A stretch of DNA of 64,000 nucleotides from GAS188 sp963794475 (lineage in GTDB: Bacteria > Pseudomonadota > Alphaproteobacteria > Rhizobiales > Beijerinckiaceae). Made by a program: the position numbers and the translations under genes. Where the stretch lies: the NCBI GenBank assembly GCA_963794475.1, contig CAWCDW010000002.1, forward strand, positions 868,001-932,000, given 5' to 3'. Positions 52,420-61,434 of this stretch are shown here, one piece after another. Below the pieces are notes generated by a model. The model was not told where the DNA came from. It worked only from the letters and a program-made list of their open reading frames with translations, and searched no databases. Within the stretch, counting starts at the first letter, position 1; the number at the start of each line of letters is the position of its first letter.

Positions 52420-53172
52420 CTATCGGGAGGGGTGCTGAGGTACTGTCGCGGCAGGGAGCGCCGATGTTTGGCGCGCAAGGAAGCCCTCGAGACCCCGTAA
52501 GCCGGTCACGTGTTTCTCCAAGGGAAGACCGAGTAAAGCCGCGGCCGCTTGTGCCCGTCGCTCGAGCTCGGCGTCGGGCGCCTGTGCGAGCCAGACCACC
52601 TTGGTGTAGTTGCCGAAATAATCGGCGAGCAGCTCGGGGTGGCGGTCGAGACCAAGGCCCTCCATCACCAGTCGATCGAAGAAGCGAACCAGATAATCGG
52701 TGAGGAAGAAAGTCCCGATCTCCTCTTCCATCATCTGATCGAAGGCGCCGAGGCCCGCATAGAACGCGTAGCAATGGGCGCCCTCGATGCGCTCCACGCC
52801 TTCTTCCGCCAGCATCTCGTCGAGCCTGCCGCCGGTGCCGCAATCCCCGTAAAGGCACAAGATGCGGCGATAGGAGGTGCGATGGGCGCGTATCTTCCCG
52901 CGCACGGCTTCGGTGATGCGCTCAGGCCGGTTGTGCAGGATGGCGGGCAGGCAGGTCACGGAAAGATGCGACCAGCGATTGAGGCGAATGGCGGCGAGAA
53001 GTTCTTTTGCCAAGGCGCCGCAGGCGATGACGAGCGTATCGGCCTTGTCCGCGGACGAAGGTGCGGCATCGAATCCGGCATCGGGCTCTGCCGGCAAAAA
53101 GGCATTCGCAGCCGCCCTGACGGTGCCGGAGTTTCCCGCCTTAGTAATCTTGCGTTCGCGCATCGTCCTCAT
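52420..53172 (-). CDS. DUF1638 domain-containing protein
   Basis: This 250-residue protein matches DUF1638, seen mainly beside corrinoid proteins in methanogens, acetogens and some alphaproteobacteria. Motifs are LVIACGALAKELLAAI, LPAILHNRPERI, RILCLYGDCGTGGRLDEMLA and CYAFYAGLGAFDQMMEEEIGTFFLTDYL (given in part). The conserved Cys and acidic residues suggest a metal or cofactor role, not proven. Starts at 53172 and 53163 are both possible. It lies between the corrinoid protein and the small virulence-factor gene. Confidence 0.87.
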   Translation of the reverse strand: MRTMRERKITKAGNSGTVRAAANAFLPAEPDAGFDAAPSSADKADTLVIACGALAKELLAAIRLNRWSHLSVTCLPAILHNRPERITEAVRGKIRAHRTSYRRILCLYGDCGTGGRLDEMLAEEGVERIEGAHCYAFYAGLGAFDQMMEEEIGTFFLTDYLVRFFDRLVMEGLGLDRHPELLADYFGNYTKVVWLAQAPDAELERRAQAAAALLGLPLEKHVTGLRGLEGFLARQTSALPAATVPQHPSR

Positions 53173-53225
53173 GTGAGCCTGTCTCGCTCCTTGCCGAGAA
53201 CATCCGCCTGATCGGCCACGGCGCG

Positions 53226-53939
53226 CTATTGGGCAGCCTGCGCCCGCGCTTGCGCCGAGCCTTGGCGCCTGGCGAGAAGCGCCTTCGCGGTCTCGACCGT
53301 GACGGCGGCGTCACGGCAATAGGCATCGGCTCCGATGGCGTTGGCGAAGCTTTCGTTGAGAGGCGCGCCGCCGACAAGCACGACGTAATCGTTGCGAATG
53401 CCTTTTTCCTTCAAGGTGTCGATCACGACCTTCATATAGGGCATGGTCGTCGTCAAAAGGGCAGACATGCCGAGAATATCGGGGCAATGTTCCTCGATTG
53501 CCGCGAGGTATTTTTCGACCCCGTTGTTGATGCCGAGGTCGACGACCTCGAATCCCGCCCCTTCCATCATCATGCAGACGAGGTTCTTGCCGATATCGTG
53601 AATATCGCCTTTCACGGTGCCGATCACCATCTTGCCGATCTTCGGCGCGCCCGTCTCGGCGAGCAGCGGCCGCAGAATCGCCATGCCGGCCTTCATGGCA
53701 TTCGCCGACATCAGCACCTCGGGCACGAAGAGAATGCCGTCACGAAAATCCTCGCCAACGATGCGCATGCCTTCGACGAGGGATTCGGTGAGCACTTTAT
53801 AGGGGGCCCAATTGCGCTTCAAAAGAATGCGCACGGCCTCCTCGATCTCGGCCTTGAGCCCATCGTAAAGGTCGTCATGCATTTGCGCCACAAGGTCGGC
53901 GTCATTCAGGGAATTGAGGTCGAGATCGTCCCCGGCCAT
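53226..53939 (-). CDS. Corrinoid (B12-binding) protein of a methyltransferase system
   Basis: This 237-residue protein has an N-terminal four-helix cap (about 25-95) and a Rossmann-like cobalamin-binding domain. The lower-ligand motif DIHDIG is at 112-117, with His114 expected to coordinate cobalt; the family motifs SALLTTTMPYMK and VGGAPLN follow. It resembles MtbC/MtvC-type proteins that carry a methyl group between a substrate-specific methyltransferase and tetrahydrofolate. ATG 53939 gives the family start; the longer frame adds unrelated sequence. It heads the minus-strand cluster with DUF1638, a virulence-factor protein and the reductive activator. Confidence 0.93.
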   Translation of the reverse strand: MAGDDLDLNSLNDADLVAQMHDDLYDGLKAEIEEAVRILLKRNWAPYKVLTESLVEGMRIVGEDFRDGILFVPEVLMSANAMKAGMAILRPLLAETGAPKIGKMVIGTVKGDIHDIGKNLVCMMMEGAGFEVVDLGINNGVEKYLAAIEEHCPDILGMSALLTTTMPYMKVVIDTLKEKGIRNDYVVLVGGAPLNESFANAIGADAYCRDAAVTVETAKALLARRQGSAQARAQAAQ

Positions 53940-54236
53940 CGCTTGTTTGCTCCAGAAGTATTCGCTCGCGGCGCTTTGCCTCAAATCGGGTTCGAGGCTG
54001 CGGTAACATAGATGGCGCCTTTGCAGAAGTGGGAGCCGGGCTCGCTCGCCGCCCAAAGGGCGCAAAGAGGGCGCAATGAGCCGCAAAGGCTTGACTATTT
54101 AGCATATAATCATCACGTTCCTGGCGTCCCCAATCGTTTGGGGCAAGCGCTGGCAAAGCGCGATGGCAGGCGAAACTTTTGCCCCCATGGGGCATTTTCT
54201 TCGGCCACGACGCACCAGGCGTCCGAGGGAGGATGA
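53940..54236. promoter_or_regulatory. Divergent control region of the corrinoid/KOR loci
   Basis: This 297-base spacer separates the divergent clusters. A TATAAT (54105-54110) faces the plus-strand operon. Two stable hairpins follow in the presumed leader: CCCCAA-TCGT-TTGGGG (54128-54143) and TGCCCC-CAT-GGGGCA with TTTT after it (54180-54198). The latter looks like a leader terminator. I find no cobalamin riboswitch B12 box. Confidence 0.45.
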
Positions 54237-56031
54237 GTGAAGCCCACCGATATCGGCAACCCCGATTACTTCCATAAGGTCGTCGACTGCCAATGGGCGT
54301 GCCCAGCCCATACCCCGGTCCCCGAATACATCCGTTTGATCGCGGCCGGGCGCTACAGCGACGCTTACATGATCAATTGGGAATCGAACGTCTTTCCCGG
54401 CATTTTGGGAAGGACGTGCGATCGTCCCTGCGAACCCGCTTGTCGTCGTGGGCGCGTCGAGGAAGAACCCGTCGCCATTTGCCGGCTGAAGCGCGTCGCG
54501 GCCGACTATAAGGACGACATCACCGATCGAACTCCCGCCCCGGCCGAAGGAGACGAACGGCAAGCGCATCGCCTGCATCGGGGCGGGACCCGCGTCCTTG
54601 ACGGTGGCGCGCGACCTTGCCCCGCTCGGCTATGAGGTCACCGTGTTCGACGGGGACAAGCGGGCGGGCGGCATGATGCGGAGCCAGATCCCGAAGTTCC
54701 GTCTGCCGGAGACCGTCATCGACGAGGAGGTTGGCTATATCCTCGATCTCGGCGTCGATTTCCGGGCCGGTCAGGCCATCGGCAGTCTCGGCACCCTCTT
54801 GAAAGAGGGATATGATGCGATCTTCGTGGGCACGGGCGCGCCGCGCGGCCGCGACCTCGACATCCCGGGCCGCAAGGAAGCGGCGGCCCATATTCACATC
54901 GGCATCGATTGGCTCTCGAGCGTCTCCTTCGGCCACATCACCAAGATCGGACGAAGGGTGATCGTGCTCGGCGGCGGCAATACCGCCATGGATTGCTGCC
55001 GCTCCTCGCGCCGGCTTGGCGGCGAGGATGTCAAGGTCGTGGTGCGCTCGGGCTTCGAGGAAATGAAGGCTTCGCCCTGGGAGAAGGAGGACGCCATCCA
55101 CGAGGGCATCCCCATCCTCAATTACCTCGTGCCCAAGGAATTCCTGCGCGAGGGCTCGGCGCTCACGGGGGTCCTCTTCGAGAAAGTTCGCGCCGAGCGC
55201 GGCGCCGACGGGCGGCGCAATCTCGTGCCCACCGGCGAGCCCGATGTGCGCATTGAATGCGATGACGTGCTGATCGCCGTGGGGCAGGAGAATGCCTTCC
55301 CTTGGATCGAGCGGGAAATCGGCCTCGCCTTCGACAAATGGGGCATGCCGGTCGTCGACAAGGTGACCTTTCAATCGAGCCTGCAGAATGTGCTTTTCGG
55401 AGGCGATTCAGCCTTCGGCCCTAAGAACATCATCTGGGCCGTCGCGCATGGGCATGAGGCGGCCGTCTCCATCGACCTTCTGCTGCGCGGCGAGGATGTG
55501 CGCAAGCGCCCCCCGCCGCTGACCAACCTCATCAGCCAGAAGATGGGCATCCATGAATGGAGCTACGACAACGATGTGGCGCTCGATCTGCGTTACAAGG
55601 TGCCGCTCAAGGAGCAGGCGATTGCCCTGAAGGACATCAAGCAGGAGGTCGAGCTCGGCTTCGATCCGGCGCTTGCGTTCGCCGAGGCGCAGCGTTGCCT
55701 CAACTGCGACGCCCAGACGGTGTTCTCCGCCAATCTGTGCATCGAATGCGACGCCTGCGTCGATATCTGCCCGATGGATTGCATCACTTTTACCGAGAAC
55801 GGGGAAGAAAACGAGCTGCGCTCCCGGCTCACGGCGCCGGCGCCGAACCCGACGCAAGACATCTATGTGGCCGACGGCCTCAAGACCGGCCGGATCATGG
55901 CCAAGGATGAGGATGTCTGCCTGCATTGTGGCCTCTGCGCCGAGCGCTGTCCGACCGGCGCCTGGGACATGCAGAAATTCATGCTCGACATCACCCATGC
56001 GGGACATAAGGCATGCCGATCGAGCGCGTAA
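54237..56031 (+). pseudogene. GltD-like FAD/NAD(P) oxidoreductase with 4Fe-4S motifs, frame-disrupted
   Basis: The product would be about 597 residues. The N-terminal cluster domain has CQWACPAHTPVPEYI and GRTCDRPCEPACRRG, as in the glutamate synthase small subunit. The FAD site is IACIGAGPASLTVARDL, and the NAD(P) site is VIVLGGGNTAMDCCRSS. Near the C-terminus two ferredoxin-type motifs follow (CIECDACVDICPMDC and CLHCGLCAERCPTGA). The frame is broken near 54527: DDITDR continues as LPPRPKETNGKR only if one A is removed (1795 nt, +1). GTG 54237 follows GGGAGG. It overlaps the next gene by 19 bases and probably passes electrons between NAD(P)H and the ferredoxin side of the 2-oxoacid oxidoreductase. 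Confidence 0.82.
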
Positions 56032-57863
56032 ACGACTTCGTCGTCCGGTTCGCAAACGTCAACGGTTCAGGCTCGGCGAGCGCGAACCAAATCTTCGCGC
56101 GCGCCATCTTGCGCATGGGCGTTCCGGTCGCGCCGCGCAACATCTTCCCGTCGAACATCCAGGGGTTGCCGACCTGGTACGAGGTGCGGGTATCTGAAGC
56201 CGGCCATCTCGGGGCACGCGGCGGCACCGATTTCATGGTGGCGATGAACCCGCAGACCTGGGACAAGGATGTCGCCGCCATCGAGCCCGGCGGATACCTT
56301 TTCTATGATTCTTCCCGGCCGATTCCCGCCTCCAAATTTCGCGATGACATCACCGTCATCGGCATGCCGCTGACGCAAATCTGCAACAAGGAATATTCAG
56401 ACCCGCGCCAGCGCCAGCTTTTCAAGAACATCATCTATGTCGGCGCCCTCTCGGCGCTTCTCGATATCGAGGTCGCCGAGATCGAGAAGCTTCTCTCCGA
56501 GCAGTTCCGCGGCAAGGAGAAGCTGATCGCGCCGAACGTGAAGGCGCTGCACATCGGGCGCGACCACGCGCTTGCCAATCTCACCTGCCCGATCGGCCTC
56601 AAGGTGCGGCGCGCGGACAAAATCGGGGATCGCATCTTCGTCGAAGGCAATGCGGCGGCGGGCCTTGGCGCCGTCTATGGCGGCGCCACGGTCTGCGCCT
56701 GGTATCCGATCACGCCCTCGACCTCGCTCGCCGAAGCCTTCGGCAATTTCTGCAAGCGCTACCGTGCCGAGAAGGAGAGCGGCAAAAACCGCTACGCCAT
56801 CGTCCAGGCCGAGGACGAGCTTGCCTCGATCGGCATCGTGGTCGGCGCCGCCTGGAACGGCGCGCGCGCCTTCACCGCGACCTCCGGGCCCGGCATCTCG
56901 CTCATGCAGGAATTCCTCGGCCTTGCCTATTTCGCCGAGGTGCCGGCCGTCATCTTCGACGTGCAGCGCGGCGGCCCCTCGACCGGCATGCCGACGCGCA
57001 CGCAGCAATCCGACATCCTGCTTTGCGCCTATGCTTCCCATGGCGACACGAAGCATGTGCTCTTGTTTCCGGAGGACCCGCATGAGGCCTTCGAGTTCGG
57101 GGCGCTCGCCTTCGACCTCGCGGACCGGCTACAGACCCCGGTCTTCGTGATGCTCGACCTGGACATCGGCATGAACCATCGCCTGTGCCGGCCTTTCACC
57201 TGGGACGACACGCGCATCTACGACCGCGGCAAGGTGATGCATTTCGCCGATCTCGAGACGGGGCGCGACTTCGGGCGCTATCTCGACGTGGATGGAGACG
57301 GCATTCCCTATCGCACCTATCCCGGCACGCATCCGAAGCGCGGATCATTCTTCACGCGCGGCTCCACGCGCGACCGCTACGCCCGCTACACGGAGGAGGG
57401 CGGGCCCTATGTCGACAACATGGAACGGTTATTGCGCAAGTTCGACACGGCGAAGACTCTCGTGCCGTCACCGATCATCAAGAGCGCGACGTCACGCACC
57501 CCCTATGGCGTGATCTATTTCGGCTCGACAAGCCCCGCGATGAGCGAGGCGGCCGAGCTCCTTGCCGAGGACGGCATCGTGCTCGATCTCATGCGGATTC
57601 GCGCCTTTCCGTTCGGGCGCGAGGTGACCGATTTCATCGCCGAGCACGAACGCGTCTTTCTCGTCGAGCAGAACCGCGACGCGCAATTGCGGACGCTTTT
57701 GCTCGCCGAATGCGGCATCGACCCTGCCGTGCTGACCCCGATCCTGCATTACGACGGCACGCCGATCACGGCGCGCTTCATTCGCGAAGCGATCGCGGGC
57801 GCGCTGAAAGCAGTGCCGGAAACGGTGCGCGTAGCCAGTAGCGAGTTGCGAAATAGTGAGTAG
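56013..57863 (+). CDS. korA: 2-oxoacid:ferredoxin oxidoreductase, fused gamma-alpha subunit (KorA type)
   Basis: This 616-residue subunit combines the gamma domain (about 1-190; GSASANQIFARAILRMGVPV, GTDFMVAMNPQTW) and the alpha domain (about 205-600; GNAAAGLGAVYGGATVCAWYPITPST in part, ATSGPGISLMQEFLGLAYFAE, VFDVQRGGPSTGMPTRTQQSD in part). With KorB it oxidises a 2-oxoacid and CoA to an acyl-CoA and CO2, yielding reduced ferredoxin. 2-Oxoglutarate is the usual substrate in aerobic proteobacteria, but this is not proven here. It overlaps the flavoprotein gene upstream, and korB follows after a repeat-rich spacer. Confidence 0.92.
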   Translation: MPIERVNDFVVRFANVNGSGSASANQIFARAILRMGVPVAPRNIFPSNIQGLPTWYEVRVSEAGHLGARGGTDFMVAMNPQTWDKDVAAIEPGGYLFYDSSRPIPASKFRDDITVIGMPLTQICNKEYSDPRQRQLFKNIIYVGALSALLDIEVAEIEKLLSEQFRGKEKLIAPNVKALHIGRDHALANLTCPIGLKVRRADKIGDRIFVEGNAAAGLGAVYGGATVCAWYPITPSTSLAEAFGNFCKRYRAEKESGKNRYAIVQAEDELASIGIVVGAAWNGARAFTATSGPGISLMQEFLGLAYFAEVPAVIFDVQRGGPSTGMPTRTQQSDILLCAYASHGDTKHVLLFPEDPHEAFEFGALAFDLADRLQTPVFVMLDLDIGMNHRLCRPFTWDDTRIYDRGKVMHFADLETGRDFGRYLDVDGDGIPYRTYPGTHPKRGSFFTRGSTRDRYARYTEEGGPYVDNMERLLRKFDTAKTLVPSPIIKSATSRTPYGVIYFGSTSPAMSEAAELLAEDGIVLDLMRIRAFPFGREVTDFIAEHERVFLVEQNRDAQLRTLLLAECGIDPAVLTPILHYDGTPITARFIREAIAGALKAVPETVRVASSELRNSE

Positions 57864-57992
57864 TGAAGAGTGAAGAGGAAGGAGAGCAAATGGCGAATAG
57901 CGAGATCGCTTAGTAACTGCAGATAAGTGGAATTCACTTTTCACTTTTCACTTTTTACCCTTCACCCTTAACCTCGCTATTCGCTATTCGCC
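57853..57992. repeat. Heptamer-rich inverted repeat between korA and korB
   Basis: The left side repeats GTGAAGA-like heptamers (GTGAGTAGTGAAGAGTGAAG, 57857-57876) and contains GGCGAATAGCGAG (57892-57904). The right side has three CACTTTT units (57935-57955), then CTCGCTATTCGCTATTCGCC from 57973. The GAATAGCGAG and CTCGCTATTC arms are perfect complements, so the spacer can form a long imperfect hairpin inside the operon. The first ten or so bases overlap the end of korA. Confidence 0.6.
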
Positions 57993-58007
57993 CCTTAGGA
58001 ACCGGTC

Positions 58008-59063
58008 ATGACCTATCTGCCGAAGCCGAAATTCCGCCACCCCGCGCTCGAGACCAATGAGCTCGGCTTCACGCATCGCGATTACGAGGGGGCGATCTCG
58101 ACGCTGTGCGCCGGCTGCGGCCATGACTCGATCTCATCGGCCATCATGCGCGCCTGCTTCGAGCTTTCCCTGCCGCCCCACCGGATCGCCAAGCTTTCAG
58201 GGATCGGTTGCTCGTCGAAGACGCCGACCTATTTCCTGGGTCAGGCGCACGGCTTCAACAGCGTGCACGGACGTATGCCCTCGGTGTTGACGGGCGCCAA
58301 CCTCGCCAACCGCGACCTCATCTATCTCGGCGTTTCGGGCGACGGAGATTCGGCCTCGATCGGCTTTGGCCAGTTCGCCCACGCGATCCGGCGGGGCGTC
58401 AACATGTGCTACATCGTCGAGAACAATGGGGTCTACGGGCTTACCAAGGGCCAGTTCTCGGCCACTTCCGACAAGGGCTCAAAATCGAAGCGCGGGGTCG
58501 CCAATACCGACACCGCGATCGACCTCGTCGCCGTGGCGCTGCAGCTCGGCGCGACCTTCGTGGCGCGTTCCTTCTCGGGCGACAAGGGCCAATTGGTGCC
58601 GCTGATCAAGGCGGCGATCGAGCACGAAGGGGCCGCCTTCATCGATTGCATCTCGCCTTGCGTCGCCTTCAACAACCATGACGGCTCGACGAAGAGCTTC
58701 GATTATGTGCGTGCCCATAATGCGGCGTTGAATTCGCTCGATTTCATCACGGGGCGCGCGCCGATCATCGCCGATTACGAACCCGGCGCACTCGAGGTGA
58801 TCGAGTTGCATGACGGCTCCTCGATCAACCTGCGCAAGATCGCGCCCGAGCATGACGTGCACGACAGGATCGCGGCGATCAATCTCCTGCACCAACGCGC
58901 CGCGGCCGGCGAAATCGCGACCGGGCTCATCTATGTCGACAAGGAGCCGGACGATCTTCATCACCACCTCGCCACGGTCGAGAAGCCGCTGAACGAGCTT
59001 GGTGAGACGGAGCTTTGCCCCGGCTCCGCCGCGCTCGAGCGGTTGAACGCCGGCTTGAGGTGA
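58008..59063 (+). CDS. korB: 2-oxoacid:ferredoxin oxidoreductase beta subunit (KorB type)
   Basis: This 351-residue thiamine diphosphate-binding subunit has the start of the cluster region CAGCGHDSISSAIMRAC. The TPP motif runs from GDGDSASIGFGQFAHAIRR to NNGVYGLTKGQ. The substrate/CoA region includes CISPCVAFNNHDGSTKSFDY. Cys residues at CAGCGHD and GIGCSSKTP are those that bind a 4Fe-4S cluster in the family. It pairs with the gamma-alpha subunit just upstream; the pair is complete. Confidence 0.93.
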   Translation: MTYLPKPKFRHPALETNELGFTHRDYEGAISTLCAGCGHDSISSAIMRACFELSLPPHRIAKLSGIGCSSKTPTYFLGQAHGFNSVHGRMPSVLTGANLANRDLIYLGVSGDGDSASIGFGQFAHAIRRGVNMCYIVENNGVYGLTKGQFSATSDKGSKSKRGVANTDTAIDLVAVALQLGATFVARSFSGDKGQLVPLIKAAIEHEGAAFIDCISPCVAFNNHDGSTKSFDYVRAHNAALNSLDFITGRAPIIADYEPGALEVIELHDGSSINLRKIAPEHDVHDRIAAINLLHQRAAAGEIATGLIYVDKEPDDLHHHLATVEKPLNELGETELCPGSAALERLNAGLR

Positions 59064-59102
59064 GGGCGTGGACAATAGAACGGGTGCTTAGTTAACTTTG
59101 GA

Positions 59103-59190
59103 TGACGCCTTGCCCGGGCTTGGCCCGGGCATCCACGGTTTTCCTATCCGGCACGGAAAAGACATGGATGACGGGCCAAGCCGGTCACGG
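59103..59190. repeat. REP-like palindromic repeat
   Basis: TGCCCGGGC-TTG-GCCCGGGCA is a perfect inverted repeat at 59111-59131, followed by GACATGGATGACGGGCCAAG. It is related to the elements at 39196, 51898 and 52005. It lies between the convergent korB and hydrolase genes. Confidence 0.65.
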
Positions 59191-59226
59191 TAAGGTGCGG
59201 AGCTTCAGCGCAGAGCCAAGCCCTAC

Positions 59227-61296
59227 CTATTTCCCCACGTCGCTCCCTTCGGCGTCCTTCACATAACGCTCGGCATCTTCCTGCAGAAGGAAGCCTTGGC
59301 GCTGCAAATCGGCCGCCGCCGCGCTCACTTCCCGCACATAAGTCGCGTGATCGGGGTAGCGCTCCTCGAGCGAGAGGCGCGGGTCGCCCTTGGCGAGGCG
59401 CTCGGCCTTTGTCTTGGCGAAGGGCAGATACATGCCGGCATGGTCGCAACCCTCATCGGGCGGATTCTTGCGCAGGTTCCAGCCCGTGTACGTCGCCGTC
59501 GGCACGGCAATATCGGGAAGGCGAATGCCAGCGAGCGTGTTGCCGTCGGCATCTGTCCTCGGCACGAAGGCTGGATAAGGCGAACCGAGGAGCTTCGGCG
59601 GCGACATCGTCAAGATGCCGCGATCGGCCTGCGGGCCGAAATCGAAGAGGTCTCCGCCATGCATTCGCCCGTTGTAAGCCACGCCCGGGATCGCCGGAAA
59701 TCCGACATCGTCTTGTTTCGACGAGACGAGCGTCTCCTCGCCGCGCCGCGGCACGCGGCTCGGCGGCGGCTCGACGCCGGTCGCGACCCATTTGTCGAGC
59801 GCCACGAGCAGCGCGCGAAGCCCTTGATTGCCGACGAGCGGGTTGCGCGCCTGCTGGCAAATACCGGGCCCGGAGGCCGGCACGCCATCTCCATGGGGCC
59901 TGCCGGCGATGAGATAGAGCCGCACCCCCGGCGTCTCGGGCAAATCTCGTCCTTGCGTATCGGTGTGCAGGACGGAAGCGGCCTTCGCCCAATATTCATT
60001 GTCCGAGTTAGCGTCGATGATCTTCGGGCATGTGCCGCTCTCGAGGCAGCGGCGCAGCAAGCCGTCGGTCTTGCCGGTCACGGCGTCGGTCGTGAGCGGC
60101 CAGGCGAAGGGGAATTTGTATTCCGGATACCAGCGCGCGATGTGCTGGCGATGCGTGCGGAAGGGCTCGGCGAAACGGTAATCGGCGAAAATGCCGCTGC
60201 CGCCGCCGACCCAATCGAGCACGCCGTCCACCACCTTGCGCGCTTCGCGCTTTCCGTCCGCGCCCTTTGGCGCATCGGCATCCTGATTGAAGCCCAGCGC
60301 CACGAAATCGCGCATCATCCGGCAAGGCTGGGAGATGCAATAAGTCAAAACCTCTTTGATGTCGCCCGCGAGCGGGTTTGCCTTGCCCTGATCGTCGGCC
60401 TTGGCGTTGTGCAGGAAAGAGGCAAAGTCGCGGATGGCGGCGAAGCCGAGCCCCGTCACCTTCGGATCCTTCGCGGGGTAGACGAGCTCGTAGAGCTTGC
60501 CCGATTGGAATTTGGTGCCTTCCGGCAAGAGGCTGATCGACTTGCCGGCCGCATCGTAGCGCCAAGCATTCGCCGGCAGGGCCGTTGGCTCGTCGTCCAC
60601 CCGCGCCCGCACGAAAAGCGTCGCCTTCGAGGTGTCGAGGCTGGCCGCGGGATAGGTCAGGGCGCCCGACGCCGTCGTGTCGTTGTCGATCACGAACTCC
60701 TCGAGGCTTGGGCCCGTGACCGGCGAGCCGTCGGCATTTTTCGCGACCGGCGCGTCGAGCACGAAGGACCCGCCGCCGGTGCCGGGCGTCACGCCCGAGA
60801 TCGCATCCCAGCCGCTCCAGGCCAAGGTGTAGCCCTGGCGCATCATGAACCCATTGCCGGCATCGGCCGCATGCGTCGGGTCGTTGGAATTCTCCGCCGC
60901 GTCGTTGAGCGAGGCGAAGGCGAAGATCAGGCCGCGATTGTTGATCTCGAAGAGAAGCTTGTGATTGCCCTTCTCCCGATCGATCGGGCGGATGATCATG
61001 ATGTTGCTCGAATACTCGACCATGCCGCGCGCGTTCCTGGGCGCAAGACCGATGTCCGTGATCAAGCTGTTCAACGGATCGTGGGGGTCGACCTCTCCGT
61101 AGACACGCCCGGCGAGCTTCTCGTACTGGCCGCTCGCGCCGAACGACGCCCCGTCGAAGGTCGGCGATTGAACGCTCGCGATCTCGATGCCCGTGATGCG
61201 CGCTTGAGCCGGCGCCGCGATCGCGGCCAGAGAGAAGAGGCTCGCGCCGAGAATTCCGCCGCGAATGCCGCGGCCGCAGCTCCTGTCGATACGCAT
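59227..61296 (-). CDS. Exported alpha/beta hydrolase domain-containing protein
   Basis: This protein of about 690 residues has a Sec signal peptide (GGILGASLFSLAAIAAPAQA, cleavage near residue 32) and a large alpha/beta hydrolase-like domain of the kind found in big secreted proteobacterial proteins (PF20091 type). Conserved segments are KLLFEINNRG, GYTLAWSGWDA, CRMMRDFVALGFNQD and SGTCPKIIDANSDNEYW. A canonical GxSxG is not obvious, and the catalytic residues are not clear to me. It is probably a periplasmic or secreted esterase-like enzyme with unknown substrate. Start could be ATG 61296 or 61305. Confidence 0.83.
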   Translation of the reverse strand: MRIDRSCGRGIRGGILGASLFSLAAIAAPAQARITGIEIASVQSPTFDGASFGASGQYEKLAGRVYGEVDPHDPLNSLITDIGLAPRNARGMVEYSSNIMIIRPIDREKGNHKLLFEINNRGLIFAFASLNDAAENSNDPTHAADAGNGFMMRQGYTLAWSGWDAISGVTPGTGGGSFVLDAPVAKNADGSPVTGPSLEEFVIDNDTTASGALTYPAASLDTSKATLFVRARVDDEPTALPANAWRYDAAGKSISLLPEGTKFQSGKLYELVYPAKDPKVTGLGFAAIRDFASFLHNAKADDQGKANPLAGDIKEVLTYCISQPCRMMRDFVALGFNQDADAPKGADGKREARKVVDGVLDWVGGGSGIFADYRFAEPFRTHRQHIARWYPEYKFPFAWPLTTDAVTGKTDGLLRRCLESGTCPKIIDANSDNEYWAKAASVLHTDTQGRDLPETPGVRLYLIAGRPHGDGVPASGPGICQQARNPLVGNQGLRALLVALDKWVATGVEPPPSRVPRRGEETLVSSKQDDVGFPAIPGVAYNGRMHGGDLFDFGPQADRGILTMSPPKLLGSPYPAFVPRTDADGNTLAGIRLPDIAVPTATYTGWNLRKNPPDEGCDHAGMYLPFAKTKAERLAKGDPRLSLEERYPDHATYVREVSAAAADLQRQGFLLQEDAERYVKDAEGSDVGK

Positions 61297-61434
61297 GATC
61301 TCCATCGCCTCGCTTGCTCCTCGCCCCGGATGACGGCGAGCATTCGGGCACGCCCCCGAAGCGCAGGAAGCTTAAGGGCGTGCGCCGCGCAAGGCCAGCG
61401 GCGCGCCTTCACATCTTGGCGATTGCCGTCGCGC

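Noticed and set aside
53940..54236. Possible cobalamin riboswitch in the corrinoid/KOR divergent spacer
   Set aside because: No B12-box consensus found on either strand by eye.
43338..56031. Programmed +1 frameshifting as the cause of the breaks
   Set aside because: No shared slippery codon with an adjacent stop as in prfB, and the unshifted frames continue for long distances; sequencing error or mutation is simpler.
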